Source: Aedes albopictus (lineage: Eukaryota; Arthropoda; Insecta; Diptera; Culicidae). Taken from it: a stretch of DNA of 64,000 nt. Under the pieces are notes generated by a model. The model saw only the letters and a list, made by a program, of their open reading frames with translations. It did no database searches and was not told the origin of the DNA. The stretch's first letter is position 1, and the number at the start of each line of letters is the position of its first letter. The position numbers and the translations under genes were made by a program. Where the stretch lies: NCBI RefSeq assembly GCF_035046485.1, contig NC_085137.1:315591164-315655163 (forward strand), in the 5' to 3' direction. Positions 32,047 to 42,271 of this stretch are shown in pieces.

Positions 32047-32344
32047 CTGGAATCTTTTCGCAATTTATTACAATATTGGTTTAAAACATTGGCGAGAGTT
32101 GGGTGCTAAAATTGCATAAATGTGTTAGTTTGCAAAAAAAGTTTGGCTGTTTTTAAAAGTTACACGAGTTTTGCTCATTGCTAAATTTTCCTTGATGCCT
32201 AAAGACAACAACTGCATTAATGATGTTTTTAAAATTAGAATTCTGAATGAAAAACACATTTATTTTTTTATTTAAAAAAGGTTGACAAAATCGGGTCAAA
32301 AAGCTGACAAAATCGGGGGCTGACAAAATCGGGTCCCCACTGTA

Positions 32345-32931
32345 ATTCCTTTCTAATGTTTTTTTTTTTAAAGAAAGTCTAGTATTTTTTCTGGGTAAAT
32401 TTGATTTCAAATTTCAATAGGACTGGCCAGAATATTATTCCAGAAATTGCTTAATTTGGCTATTTTGAAAATGTTGAAATTCCCATACAATTCGTGAAAT
32501 TTCCTAAGGTGATCGTTTTACTTTGTTTTCTACTATTGTGCACTTTAAGAATTTCAATTAAACTTATATACAAAATGCTTAGATATAACATTTCATTTCA
32601 CATTCTATATGAAACCGATCTAAAAATTTTATGGAGAATTCTCGCAGAACTATATTCTGATGTTTGTTTTTTAACTATATTTAAACTTGATTTTTGTATC
32701 AAAAATGTAGGGCTTTTCTATGAGTAGGTACTCAAAGAAAGCCCCAACGATCTGTCTTTTTATGTAATAAGGCCAATAGTAGTTCATTGCAAAGCTAATA
32801 TTCAATTGATAGGAGAGAATTTTCAGTAATCAAAAGAGCAACTGAAGTAACAAAGGCACTCGGTGCAGGACTTTACCGAAAAACAATTAGAAGTATTCAT
32901 CGTCCCCTCGATTAACGGTTATACACTACCC
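32345..32931. other. Unassigned AT-rich sequence
   Basis: No gene or repeat was recognised. The 77-codon frame at 32494-32727 is Phe/Ile/Leu/Lys-rich, as expected from AT-rich DNA. Confidence 0.4.
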
Positions 32932-33182
32932 GTCATAAGTATAGTCTCACACAAAGTATTGCAACAATATTAAATCACATTGACTCACCTCGATATCTCC
33001 AAAACCTATGGACTTACAAAGAGTCCTCAGCAAAGTTATTCAGAAGCCCAAAAGCAACCACTTTTCTGAAGGCAGCATTTTTTGTAGGTATTCTAGTTTT
33101 AGATATATCGAGGTGAGTCAGGGTGAAACAATATTGTTGCAATACTTTTTGTGAGTCTATACTTATAATGGATAGTGTGTAA
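32932..33182. mobile_element. MITE, about 250 bp, CACTACCCGTCATAAGTATAG termini
   Basis: The left end CACTACCCGTCATAAGTATA is matched by the right end TATACTTATAATGGATAGTG. Inner inverted words (GACTCACCTCGATATCTCC with GATATATCGAGGTGAGTC; GCAACAATATT with AATATTGTTGC) show the whole element is a loose palindrome. TA lies just outside both ends. Confidence 0.75.
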
Positions 33183-34100
33183 ATTTTCTAAACGTCTCAC
33201 AATTAAAACATGACCTGTTTCACAGCAAAGTTGTCATTTCTGGTGACAGGTGTGAAACCCCATTGTGACGCTTATTGAGTATGACAGACGCTCGTGCTTG
33301 CACTGCACCTACTAACAAGCATATTCCCATACAATGCAACGAACGAAGCGCATCCATGTCTAGTCTGGAACTATAAGTAGACCCATAAATTGAGATTAAT
33401 GGGTGACCTTTTCTGTTTCGAACTTAATGTGTCGTTTTTTCCCGCACATTCATACTATCCTTAAATGGGAAGTGAAGGCGTTCGTGCACTTTGCACATTT
33501 CAAGTAAACATTATTAGCCTAATCGACAACATACCGGAATGCGAATGCGGCCAAATGAGTGGTAATGTGTGAACCGTATGTATTGCGATCAAAACGTACG
33601 TACGTACAAGTGAACTTAATTGGGTCCTTGAGGTACGCAGAATTTCGATGGACGTCGAAGCGCTATTGCCAGACTTGATTGGCATTGAGACGCGTTTGAT
33701 GAATGATACTTGTGCAAATTTGAAGATGCATCGCTTCATTCATGATACCGTAAGGATCGACACGGTGAGTTGAATTACTATTCAGGAGCTGCAAGCGATA
33801 AATAATCTTCCCACTCGAATTCGTGACTCGGGTAAAGCTTTATCTCGTACACTTCTCTCGAACGTGTTTTATTCGCATAAAAAAAGTTATAAAAGTCTTT
33901 AAATTTCAGTCACTGACTTAGCACCTCCCAATCATGCAAATCATCATGACAACTAAAAGATCAACGATCAGCTGGAATGACTTATCGATTAAGCAGGAAG
34001 TTGGACTACTTGCGCAGCGATTCAGATTAGGAAATTTTATGATAAATAATATCATATAGCCATTTTTCAACGTTATGCCAAATGCTACGGATTATTGTAT
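33183..34100. other. Unassigned single-copy-looking sequence
   Basis: No repeat, exon or RNA gene was recognised. The 33290-33770 part has near-balanced base composition and a 79-codon minus-strand frame with no domain. It could be conserved intron or regulatory DNA. Confidence 0.35.
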
Positions 34101-34107
34101 AGCATGG

Positions 34108-34393
34108 GAATAAGAGCATAAGGTTCTTCGTTTCCACAGCTCAGAAAGAGGCACATGATATTCCACTTACATTGAGCCGTCTCTATGGGTGTATGTGTTC
34201 CATTTCATACAGAAGAGCTAGTTTTTATGTAAAAATTTTCAGATATTTCGACAAAAACAAAAATTGATATCATGTCACTTTGAGTTATTATTCATTAAAT
34301 TTCCGATTAATCATCAAATCACCAAAACCACATCGAGCTATGACATCAAAAATCGTTCGATTTGAAATATGATTTAGATATTCTCGTCTAACC
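34108..34393. repeat. Second copy of the 9106-9400 repeat
   Basis: GAATAAGAGCATAAGG, TCTTCGTTTCCACAGCTCAG and CATCGAGCTATGACATC match the right half of the MITE at 8787-9404. The left half and the tRNA-like piece are absent. The right end, TCGTCTAACCAGG, is a decayed form of TCGTCTACCCGGG. Confidence 0.75.
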
Positions 34394-34395
34394 AG

Positions 34396-34436
34396 GTTGC
34401 CCTGAAGATGAGCGAATAAATGCTCGAAACGTCGGC
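34396..34436 (+). ncRNA. Hammerhead-like motif, compact
   Basis: CUGAAGA (34402-34408), one extra U (34409), stem GAGC/GCUC (34410-34413 with 34422-34425) around an 8-nt loop, GAAAC (34426-34430) and GUC (34431-34433). Stem I is short: GCC before the core with GGC after GUC. The layout matches the motif at 6290 with U7 changed to A, a position that tolerates any base in hammerheads, and with the same extra U. No stem III loop exists within one molecule, so only a dimer could form one. Confidence 0.5.
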
Positions 34437-34803
34437 TATAATTAAAACAGTTGTTTTATATAAAAAAACTCTATGACCGAAAACGCACCAGCAATCGATC
34501 GTTTGATGATTAAATATGAGTTTATGTGACTCACGTAAGCAAAAACATGTATTTACTGTTTGTCTTCAGTTTATTGAATTCAAGAACTGACTTCAACTAT
34601 GGCATACCAGAATACTCAGGAATCTTGTTGAGGCACTTGCTTCACCCGGTTCGATGTAATATGCGTTCCTGTAGCTAACAGAAATTGATTGCGTACAAAT
34701 AATTCTAATTGTTGTTCATTTACGGACAATATATAGCGGTATAACGATTTGTTCTAGCGCCACCCTATGAACTATGGATAAATGTCAAGCAGTTTTTTTG
34801 CTT
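34437..34803. other. Unassigned
   Basis: AT-rich sequence with no gene or clear repeat. It separates the hammerhead-like motif from the long inverted repeat. Confidence 0.4.
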
Positions 34804-35595
34804 CATCTTTTCCATTTCAAATTTCTCATCAAAGTCGTCAAAGAACCACTTTTAGAGCTTCCAAAAACGCACGTTTTCATTGTTACTACGTCATTTCGTT
34901 CAAACAATATAGACGATTTTCTAGAACAAAATAGGCATTTTCAACTACTTTTTGCTTGAGTTACAGAAATAACACCTCTCTTATTTTTTGATGTGTTTTA
35001 TCACAATATTTTTTTTTTTTGAATGCTCGAAAAAGATATTTTGCCCAACCCGTAGTATTGCCTTTTGTATAAACAAAGATTTTTGAAGAAAAATACTCAT
35101 AACTTTTGAACCAAAAGAGATAACGATCGTCCCCGCACGCGACGCGTTTTAAAATGCTCTATAAGTGATTCTTGGGCGACTTTGACTAAAACTGAAAAAC
35201 TTACAGCCACAAAACCGTCTTTTCTTGAATCACCCTAAGCTTGTTCAGAGAAATTTCTCTAGATAGGTCAATTTAATAGATACATAAAAACTGTCTTCGG
35301 CAAACTTGCTCATAATCAATAGATCTACAACTTTGCCGAAGAATGTATTTAGATATTATTGCAAATAAAATAGGTTAGGTTTCCAATTTCTTCGAAAATA
35401 TGGACCACCCTAATTTTCACGTACATTGGAAAACAGGTATGTTTCGTCTAGGGCCAGGGTTACGTTGTGTGGTAGGAGAGGGGGGGGGGGGTACTCCAGG
35501 CAACGAAGAACAACTGCTGCTTTCCAAATTTAAACTATATTTGCCCCCGAGAGGCACACGCCTGCTCGGGAGTGATCTTCACTTTTTTTTTATTT

Positions 35596-36111
35596 TTTTT
35601 TATTCCTGTTCGGGTATGTCACTGCGACCAGTTTTTAGATCTATTGTGACATTACCCGTATCCTTAGTGTAGTGCATGTCGCATTACTCAATTGCCATTG
35701 AGGGGCAATGAAGTATCGATTTTGATACAGTTTTTGTTTTGTTTTATTAGAAAACAAAACAAGAGTACTGATATTGGCCATGCATCGGAAACCTAGCATC
35801 ACCCTTGTTTTACTGCTAAATTCTCCCCAGTAGGAAGTTTAGGACCCGGGTTTTAACATTAGCAGCAATATCATTCCAACAATGGAACAGGTGTTCAGTA
35901 ATAAGGATTCTAGTATGTTCCTTGCGTACTAGCACTTTCCAGTCTTCGAAGAGTTAGTACATACATGGATCCCTAACCCAATTTGATTTCCTTTGCATTG
36001 AGTTTAGCCTCAGATGGTGAGGTTTTTAACTATATGCAAAGTAAAGTTGGTAAACTCAGTTTTATTCAAAAACTGGAAGTCACCAAAACACCAGTAGTAG
36101 GACTAAATGCT
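35596..36111. repeat. Dispersed repeat, copy 1 (about 515 bp)
   Basis: From ATTCCTGTTCGGGTATGTCAC to CCAGTAGTAGGACTAAATGC this matches 63518-64000 in the same orientation, with small indels. It contains CCCGGGTTTTAACATTAGCAG and GGATCCCTAACCC in both. Part of its first words (CTGCGACCAGTTTTT) also occurs near 52757. Class unknown; it has no coding frame. Confidence 0.8.
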
Positions 36112-36199
36112 ATAACTCCTTGAATTACAAGAACACATATTCCAAAATTGAAAAATAGGACGACACTAGATTTCGGTTTGGTAGATCTATCACCGCAAC

Positions 36200-36420
36200 G
36201 CAACCCAAAAAGGCGATCTACCCACGCTACGGGCTCCGTTAAAGATCGAGCATCTTTTAAACCCCCTCAACCATTCATCCCTCAGCACGGTTTGCCTGAC
36301 ACATTGGATTGGGGTTACCTGTTTGGTGGACTTTTACCCCCGGAACAGGTGGTCCGTAGTGCTATTCTAAGCCGGCAGCTACACGGACAGATCTTCACTT
36401 ACAATTCACTGTCGCCTTTT
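36200..36420 (-). mobile_element. LINE 5' fragment related to the LOA copies, minus strand
   Basis: On the minus strand it reads TAGAATAGCACTACGGACCA, then CCTGTTCCGG, AAAAGTCCACCAAACAGGT and GAATGGTTGAGGGGG-type words, in the order seen at 2330-2470 and 23460-23590. It is diverged from both, so it comes from a related subfamily. Confidence 0.65.
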
Positions 36421-36669
36421 ATAGGCGACACAGTACGGATACGAACAAATAGAACATAATTAAATCTATTGCGCGCGCACCGCAATTCGCTGGATGGAGC
36501 ATGCACGGTGCCTACCGTGTCGTCGGGCTGACGACGGGATGAACCGTACAATGCGCAGCGTGTTTCAATGAAACAATTCACACGCTGCTGGGACGTGTTT
36601 GAACAGCCGATAACGTTTGCTCCGTTTGCTCTTGGTGCGAGATGCAACAGGGTATTATTATTAGGAACA

Positions 36670-37137
36670 ACAATGTAGATGTCGGGGCCCGTGGCGCAGT
36701 GGTCCACACGTTCGCTTCATAAGCGGATGGTCATGGGTTCGAACCCAGCCCCGGCACTTGCAATTTTTCGTCAGTTGCTCTTGCCCCCGAGAGCAGCTGG
36801 CACCTGACCCTCTTCGGAGCAATATAGCTCTAACGGACCCGGAATTTGGATATCGACGAACCGAAACTCACAATGGACCCCCAATCGGACTGGTAAAGGA
36901 ACAGCAGCCACACATCAGCATCATCGTGCTCATCATTCTACCATGGACAGGGTAGAGGTGTGAAAGAAGCACAAAGGCAACCAGTTCAATAAAGTAAAAA
37001 ATAATATAGAATACATTTAGGCGCTGTACAAAGTAGAAGTGCAGCGTCCAATTGGAATCGCTCACGTAGTACCCTAGTGGATAAAAGAGCTGTAAATTAG
37101 GTTAAGTGATTAAGAATAAAAAAAAAAACAATGTAGA
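36670..37137 (+). mobile_element. tRNA-Met-type SINE with 10-bp target duplication
   Basis: The SINE (36680-37127) lies between ACAATGTAGA at 36670-36679 and 37128-37137 and ends in an A-rich tail. The head folds like a tRNA: acceptor TCGGGGC/GCCCCGG, D stem GTGG/CCAC, anticodon stem with loop TTCATAA (CAU). Box A TGGCGCAGTGG and box B GGTTCGAACCC match the Pol III consensus. The body (to 37110) is unrelated to Feilai. The T stem is one base out of register, so it is a SINE head, not a working tRNA-Met. Confidence 0.8.
36682..36757 (+). promoter_or_regulatory. Internal Pol III promoter of the SINE (boxes A and B)
   Basis: Box A TGGCGCAGTGG (about 36693-36703) and box B GGTTCGAACCC (about 36735-36745) are both intact, so this copy could be transcribed by Pol III. 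Confidence 0.65.
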
Positions 37138-37262
37138 AGACCATATTTGTCCAAAAAGTTATTTGAAGGCACTACACAGTGGTCCACGAACCAGATTTAC
37201 GAGGAAAGATGCATTCAACGCCTTCAAATGAGTTTTTAGGCAAATATGGTCTTCTACAAAGT
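37128..37262. repeat. Hairpin, GTAGAAGACCATATTTG arms
   Basis: GTAGAAGACCATATTTG (from 37133) and its complement CAAATATGGTCTTCTAC (to 37257), followed inward by a matching AAGGC pair, enclose about 50 bp. The SINE has inserted at the outer left edge of this hairpin. Confidence 0.65.
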
Positions 37263-37936
37263 TGTATTAAAGCCCTCTTTAAAATGTGCATGAAAATTAG
37301 GGTGGTCCAGGTTTTCAAAGAAATTGGTAACCAAACTTGTTTATTTGCAAGAATAACTGTATACATTCTTCGGGAAAGTTGTAGATCTATCAATTTTGAG
37401 CAAGTTTGCTGAAGACACTTTTTATGTAGCTTTAAAATTGACCGATCTAGAGGTATTTTTCTGAATAAGCTTAGGGTGGTTCAAGAAAAACCGGTTTTCT
37501 GGCGTTAACTTTTTCAGTTTCGATTTTTCATCAAAGTCGCCCAAGAAACACTTGTAGAGCATTTGAAGACGCGTCGTTCCGTGCGCTGAGATGGTCGTTA
37601 CCTCTTTTGGTTCAAAAGATACAGGCGTTTTTCTTTAAAAAAATCATTGTTTTTTTGAAAAGGGTTTAAGATGGGTTGGAGCAAACATAAAAATATCTTT
37701 TCCCGCATTTAAAAGGAGAAATGTTGTTATGAAACATATCAAAAAATTAGAAGGGTGTTATTTTTGTAACTCAAGTGAAAAATACTTGAAAAGTGCCTAT
37801 TTTTTCTAGAAAATCGTCAATATCTTTTGAACGGAATGACGTAGCAACATTCTCAGCGCACGAAAATGCGCGTTTTTGGAAGCTCTAAAAGTGGTTCTTA
37901 GGCGACTTTGACGAAAAATTTGAATCAAAAAAGATG

Positions 37937-38955
37937 TTTTTTTCAGGAACCATGGTTATTTTAATAATGATAATAACCCGTCTTCAAGTTCACCGGAAAA
38001 TGTACAACTGCGCAAGTGATCACAAAAACCCAACTGTAATCATACGCCGTCATCAATTATAGGTAGATTCAAAAAAGCTGCATCAGCTGTCTGACTACTG
38101 ATTTTCATCGAGATATCATCAATCATATAACACAATTTTAGTTTTACTGGTTAAGAATCATCATTTTCTACATAATAAGTACCTAATCTGGGAAAAAACT
38201 TTTTAATCAAAACTATGTGCTAAAAAGTTTGCTAATTGAATTTCTCATCACGTACACCAACCCGTTTTTAATTAAATATTGTTTTGATTTTTTTAGAAGC
38301 ATTTAAAAACGGACATGCTTCCCCATGCAAAAAAAATCGGTCTTACCTTCGAACTCGCGAATTCTACTCTCAGCACCCACAGCTTGCTTGAACTGATTCG
38401 CTCACCAATCATCACTCTCACTTCACAATGGTCTTTTGTGACATCTCACCCGCGAGGAAGTGTTGCACATTCTCTTACACTTTCCCAGTAAAGAGTAATT
38501 AAATAGGTATCAGTTTTGAACTGTACGCTCGAACAAAAAAAAAGACAGCTTTCGGAAGTACATATTACACTTTACTTTAAAATTTTTAGCCCTTACGAGG
38601 CATGCTTGGTAAGAACACATGACAAAACCATATATGGTCACTATAGTGACTGATGAAAAGGCCCTGAGCATCGATTCCACTCCGGTTTGGTGGAGGCTCA
38701 TCCGAGTCAGTCTGAGTCACGGACTTACGACACGGCATGACAATTGACAAAAACTTGGTTATGATTGGAATAAAGTCGATGTCCTGGTGTCGACCAGGTC
38801 TTAGCACGTTACCAGCCCAGTGTATTGTGAAAGCTGTGTATCCCTTCCTAGTTCTCGAGCAGCTCCATTTCGTCACAGGTTTGCATGAATGTATGCGGAT
38901 AAGTTAGACTAGAGTAATCTGGGGCATCCGCAACCTGAACTTAGGAAACGCAACA
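37937..38955. other. Unassigned, probably intron
   Basis: No gene or clear repeat was recognised. The 96-codon minus-strand frame at 38586-38876 has no known domain. Confidence 0.35.
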
Positions 38956-39313
38956 TTAAGGCGAAACTGGAAACATTTCTTCACTTTTTGGTTTTTGATT
39001 TTTTATTAAATAACGAAGCAATATTTTCAAAATCGGTTTTCGTGCACATGTAGAGTATGGATCAGGGTATCTTCTGATTTTTTTACGCGGTAGAAAATGT
39101 TTTTCGTTTTTGCAGAAACCATTTTTGAACAAAATTTCACTAAAAAATGGTTTCTGCAAAAACGAAAAACATTTTCCACCGCGTAAAAAATCAGAAGATA
39201 CCCTGATCCATACTCTACATGTGCACGAAAACCGATTTCAAAAATATTGCTTCGTTATTCAATTAAAAATCAGAAACCAAAAAAATGAGGAAATGCTTCC
39301 AGTTTCGCCTTAA
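38956..39313. mobile_element. TTAA-flanked palindromic MITE, 350 bp
   Basis: The element 38960-39309 is bounded by TTAA at 38956-38959 and 39310-39313. Arms of about 160 bp begin GGCGAAACTGGAA and are near-identical inverted copies around a short loop near 39130. The two 67-codon frames on opposite strands code almost the same peptide, a by-product of the palindrome. Confidence 0.82.
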
Positions 39314-39360
39314 GGAGAAACATCAGAAAACACAATGGTCGACTTGGACCCTCTCACTCT

Positions 39361-39633
39361 CTTCTTGGCGTAACGTCCTCATTGGGACAAAGCCTGCTTC
39401 TCAGCTTAGTGTTCTATGAGCACTTCCACAGTTATTAACTGAGAGCTTCCTCTGCCAATGACCATTTTTGCATGCGTATATCGTGTGGCAGGCACGAAGA
39501 TACTCTATGCCCAAGGAAGTCAAGGAAATTTCCTTTACGAAAAGATCCTGGACCGACAGGGAATCAAACCCGTCACCCTCAGCATGGTCATGCTGAATAC
39601 CCGTGCGTTTACCGCCTTGGCTATATGGGCCCC
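39361..39633 (-). mobile_element. Feilai SINE, minus strand, near consensus
   Basis: On the minus strand it starts GGGCCCATATAGCC and ends ACGCCAAGAAG, full length and only slightly diverged from the copy at 51574. The head keeps box A- and box B-like blocks (box B reads GGTTTGATTCCC, one change from GGTTCGATTCCC). Confidence 0.92.
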
Positions 39634-40352
39634 TACTCACGATTTCAAGAGCACCAATCTCAAACATTCGTAAACACTCGATTTGGAAAAGCTGTCTCTT
39701 TTCGCAAGTGAGCAAATTCAGAATAAACAAGTGCGGCTTGGTTCGATGCTTCGTTCGTCAGACTTGTGTCTCTGAAGTTTTTATGCAAAATTGCAATTGG
39801 ATTTTTTGAAGTTTCACTTTAACTAGTTATTTCATTTACACCGATCAATACAAGATGCGGGGTCTTGGCGAGTGTCAAAATCTAGATTATTATTTTTTCT
39901 GTGGGATTGAATTGTCAACTGCTTTGACAGTTTGCTGTAGCAAATATGATTTTCATCGAGAGTCTCGTATTCGAGCTTGTGTTGATTCCATGGCAACATG
40001 CATTCGTTCACACATTCCACATAACCGAGCAACAAGAGGTAGTGCGGATAATAAATAAACTACTCTTCTCGTTGGAAAATCTCGGTGCACTGCGCACTTT
40101 TCCACGGTTTCACTTTTTAAAGAAGTGATATTTTTTTCTCTGAAATCAAAGAACGTCAAGGCACACTTATCTATGCCGCACTGAAATTTACGCTTTTCAA
40201 GGGCAAGAGCGAGAATTGACCAACCCTGATTGGCAGATCGAAAATATTGTCTGCCGTAAACCCTACAGTTGAGTGCCCTATAAGACGCTACCTAACTCCC
40301 ACTTTACGCAAACCGTATTTTTCAAGTTGTTTTCCAACCAATTTCGTCCATT
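39634..40352. other. Unassigned
   Basis: No gene was recognised. TACAGTTGAGTGCCCTATAAG at 40265 resembles TACAGTTGAGTGTCTTATAGG at 43209, which suggests a shared MITE end. Confidence 0.35.
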
Positions 40353-41400
40353 TGTATAGGAAAACTGAACAATGGAGTGTGCGGTAGTTCGGCAGCAGCA
40401 AAGTTTCGCGCGCTCGCTTTGCTAGATTTTTGCGATTTTTTTTTCTTTCTTCTCTGCGGGGCACCGTCGACGGGACGCCAAGCAGTCAGTAGTGTGCGGT
40501 AGTTCGGCAGCAGCAAAGCTTCGCGCGCTCGCTTTGCTAGATTTTTGCGATTTTTTTTTCTTTCTTCTCTGCAGGGGACCGTCGACGGGACGCCAAGCAG
40601 TCAGTAGTGTGCGGTAGTTCGGCAGCAGCAAAGTTTCGCGCGCTCGCTTTGCTAGATTTTTGCGATTTTTTTTTCTCTGCGGGGCTCTGACGACGGGACG
40701 AGTGTGCGCGCGCCGTGGTTGAGTCGGTTCTGAATTTTTCGCTTCCCTTCGGCGCTAGTATCCAATACACTTTTAGTTGATAATAAATATTTTCTTTCAT
40801 TTTTTGCATTTACACAAAAGAGTGAAAAATGTTAGTTCGGGTTCGCCGGTCGAGAAAAAATCCGGGCGCCGACAAGTGAGTCGCGTTCAGTGTATTTCTG
40901 TGTGGAATAGACTAAAGGTTTCTGCTCCCTAGTGGAGTGGAGACGCGCGATAGAATTTTCTTTTTGGCTAGTTCTTGCGTCGAAAAGTGGTCGGTTGTTA
41001 ACGGTGGTTTGTGAATATTGATCCATTGTCAAATCATATCACCAACCATAGGTGACTCCCGGACTGACAATGTACCTTACCCTACTAACAAAAAAATCCT
41101 TCCTGAGACAAACGTGGAGATGCAGCGATTCGCGGTCTTTATAACAACGTTTGTCTTTCTAACATTCCCTTCCATCCTCGATGACCGTAAGGACGTGGCC
41201 GGCGCCGTTATTGACCTTATTAAAGTTGAGAGCTCTCGACCTGTGTACATTGAGAATAGTAAGCTAGTCCCAAGCCCTATTCATTGGTTCCTTGTGCAAT
41301 TTCGATTGCTCTGGTCAATCACGGAGTAGCAACTACGAATTGTGCGGTCATCTATGCTCATGCTCATGCTCATGCTCATGTATAGGAAAACTGAACAATG
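40353..41400 (+). mobile_element. Non-autonomous LINE derivative with tandem 5' monomers, 22-bp target duplication
   Basis: A 22-bp direct repeat (40353-40374 and 41379-41400) brackets 40375-41378. The 5' part is three tandem monomers of 115 bp (40376, 40491, and a shortened one at 40606-40700). The rest is GC-richer, UTR-like sequence, and the 3' end is a (CATGCT)n tail. There is no polymerase or endonuclease. The long duplication and microsatellite tail point to insertion by an I/R1-type LINE machinery, and the structure to an element that has lost its interior. The 103-codon frame at 41018-41329 is unrecognised. Confidence 0.7.
40376..40700 (+). promoter_or_regulatory. Tandem 115-bp promoter-like monomers
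   Basis: Each unit begins AGTGTGCGGTAGTTCGGCAG, passes through a T-rich tract and, in the first two units, ends with CAAGCAGTCAGT. TCAGT at the unit junction is an arthropod initiator core. The third unit lacks about 20 bp. Tandem 5' monomers acting as promoters are known from some L1 elements; here the role is inferred. Confidence 0.55.
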
Positions 41401-41766
41401 TTATATTTTTTATTCGTATTTTATGAAGATAATCTTAAAACAAAACAAATGTATAGTTTGTTTAACATTGCTAATAAAAATTGCAAGAAAAATTCTCGGA
41501 ATAAATGAATAAGGATTAGAGTTTAATAAAGATTGTAGAAAGTTAGCTGTTTTTAAGACAATTACGACGAAATTACGGAATTGTGTGAAATGGAGCAAGC
41601 GTTTCCTGAAACCAATGGAAGTAGGTTTCATTTGAAACACGTGTTGCTTGAAATCACTCTTAGAGATAAGAATCAGCGCCTTAAGAGATTTCAAAATGCA
41701 GTTTTCACAACATGTCTCTTTATTAAAAAAAAAAATTCACAGATCGGTTTTATGGAGAATGTGATG
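41401..41766. other. Unassigned AT-rich sequence
   Basis: No gene or repeat was recognised. The first base follows the right target duplication of the LINE derivative. Confidence 0.4.
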
Positions 41767-42244
41767 TAGGGTAAGTGTACCAATTATGGCTATAGTACCA
41801 ATTATTCGCTATAGTTGATTTTCACCCTTTAACGATGTAAATCAATTAGAAAAATTTTGTGAACAACAAACAGATCACGTTCACGAAAGATAGTCGCACT
41901 CATTTAAACTCCACATTTTCCTTAAATCATGGTAGAAATAAATCATGTTCGGCTTCCTTGCACCCTTTTTCGCCATAGTGTACCATTTATGGATAACCCC
42001 ACAAGGAAATCATGCAAATAGGGCGAAAAGGAACCGAAGTTAAAAAATGTAACCATAACTGGTACAGGGTTCCTATCATTGGCACACGCTGTAATCAATA
42101 CTAGTTTTAGTTTCGTTTCTATTTTTTACTGTAAAGTATGGAAACTAAGCTGTCTTTTTATTTATTGATGTCATTCGTTGGTCTTCGCGTTATTTTTATA
42201 TAAATAGATTTCCTTAGGTAGTGCCATAATTGGTATACGCACCC
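41767..42244 (-). mobile_element. MITE, GGGTRCCTGTACCAATTATGGC family, copy 1
   Basis: GGGTAAGTGTACCAATTATG (41769) to GCCATAATTGGTATACGCACCC (ending 42244) is the inverted orientation of the family members at 43717 and 53875. TA precedes the left end; the right flank is not TA, perhaps by mutation. No frame. Confidence 0.8.
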
Positions 42245-42271
42245 AATATAATGCGATATGATTTACTTTAG

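Larger units (their letters stand above)
29124..32344. mobile_element. pogo-like DNA element, 3.2 kb, non-coding, heavily invaded
   Basis: The ends are CAGTAAGGACCCGATTTTGTC (from 29126) and GACAAAATCGGGTCCCCACTG (to 32342), with TA on both sides. TGACAAAATCGGG repeats three times inside the right end and about three times near the left end, giving subterminal repeats. No transposase was found. Inside lie a MITE (29380-29705), a Feilai fragment (about 29880-29920), a degenerate repeat tract (30100-31560) and a Feilai copy with its own insertion (31658-32046). Short-word CAGT termini and TA targets fit the pogo/Tigger group. Confidence 0.75.
34804..37936. mobile_element. 3.1-kb element or pair with arms of about 640 bp in inverted orientation
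   Basis: The left arm (34804 to about 35426) and the right arm (about 37280 to 37936) are diverged inverted copies. Shared words include GGAAGCTCTAAAAGTGGTTC, CTCTTTTGGTTCAAAAG, GGCGACTTTGA and AAAATTAGGGTGGTCCA with their complements. Between them sit a dispersed repeat (35596-36111), a LINE 5' fragment (36200-36420) and a SINE (36680-37127). It is either one long-TIR element or two inverted copies of a MITE. No transposase. Confidence 0.65.

Noticed and set aside
33500..33739. 79-aa minus-strand frame as a possible exon
   Set aside because: No domain, no convincing splice signals and no similarity to transporter sequence.
36682..36757. Functional tRNA-Met gene
   Set aside because: The T stem is out of register and the unit is followed by a long body, A tail and target duplication, so it is a SINE head.
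38956..39313. Two 67-aa frames coding nearly the same peptide on both strands
   Set aside because: By-product of the TTAA palindromic MITE.
40376..40700. Possible CRISPR-like direct repeats
   Set aside because: Units are contiguous 115-bp tandem copies without spacers, in a eukaryotic genome.
40322..40809. Repeated minus-strand peptide with KKKKSQKSSKASAR units
   Set aside because: Antisense reading of the 115-bp tandem monomers; the T-rich tract gives the lysine runs.
41018..41329. 103-codon + strand frame in the LINE derivative
   Set aside because: No recognised domain and the element is otherwise UTR-like; kept only as a note in that feature.
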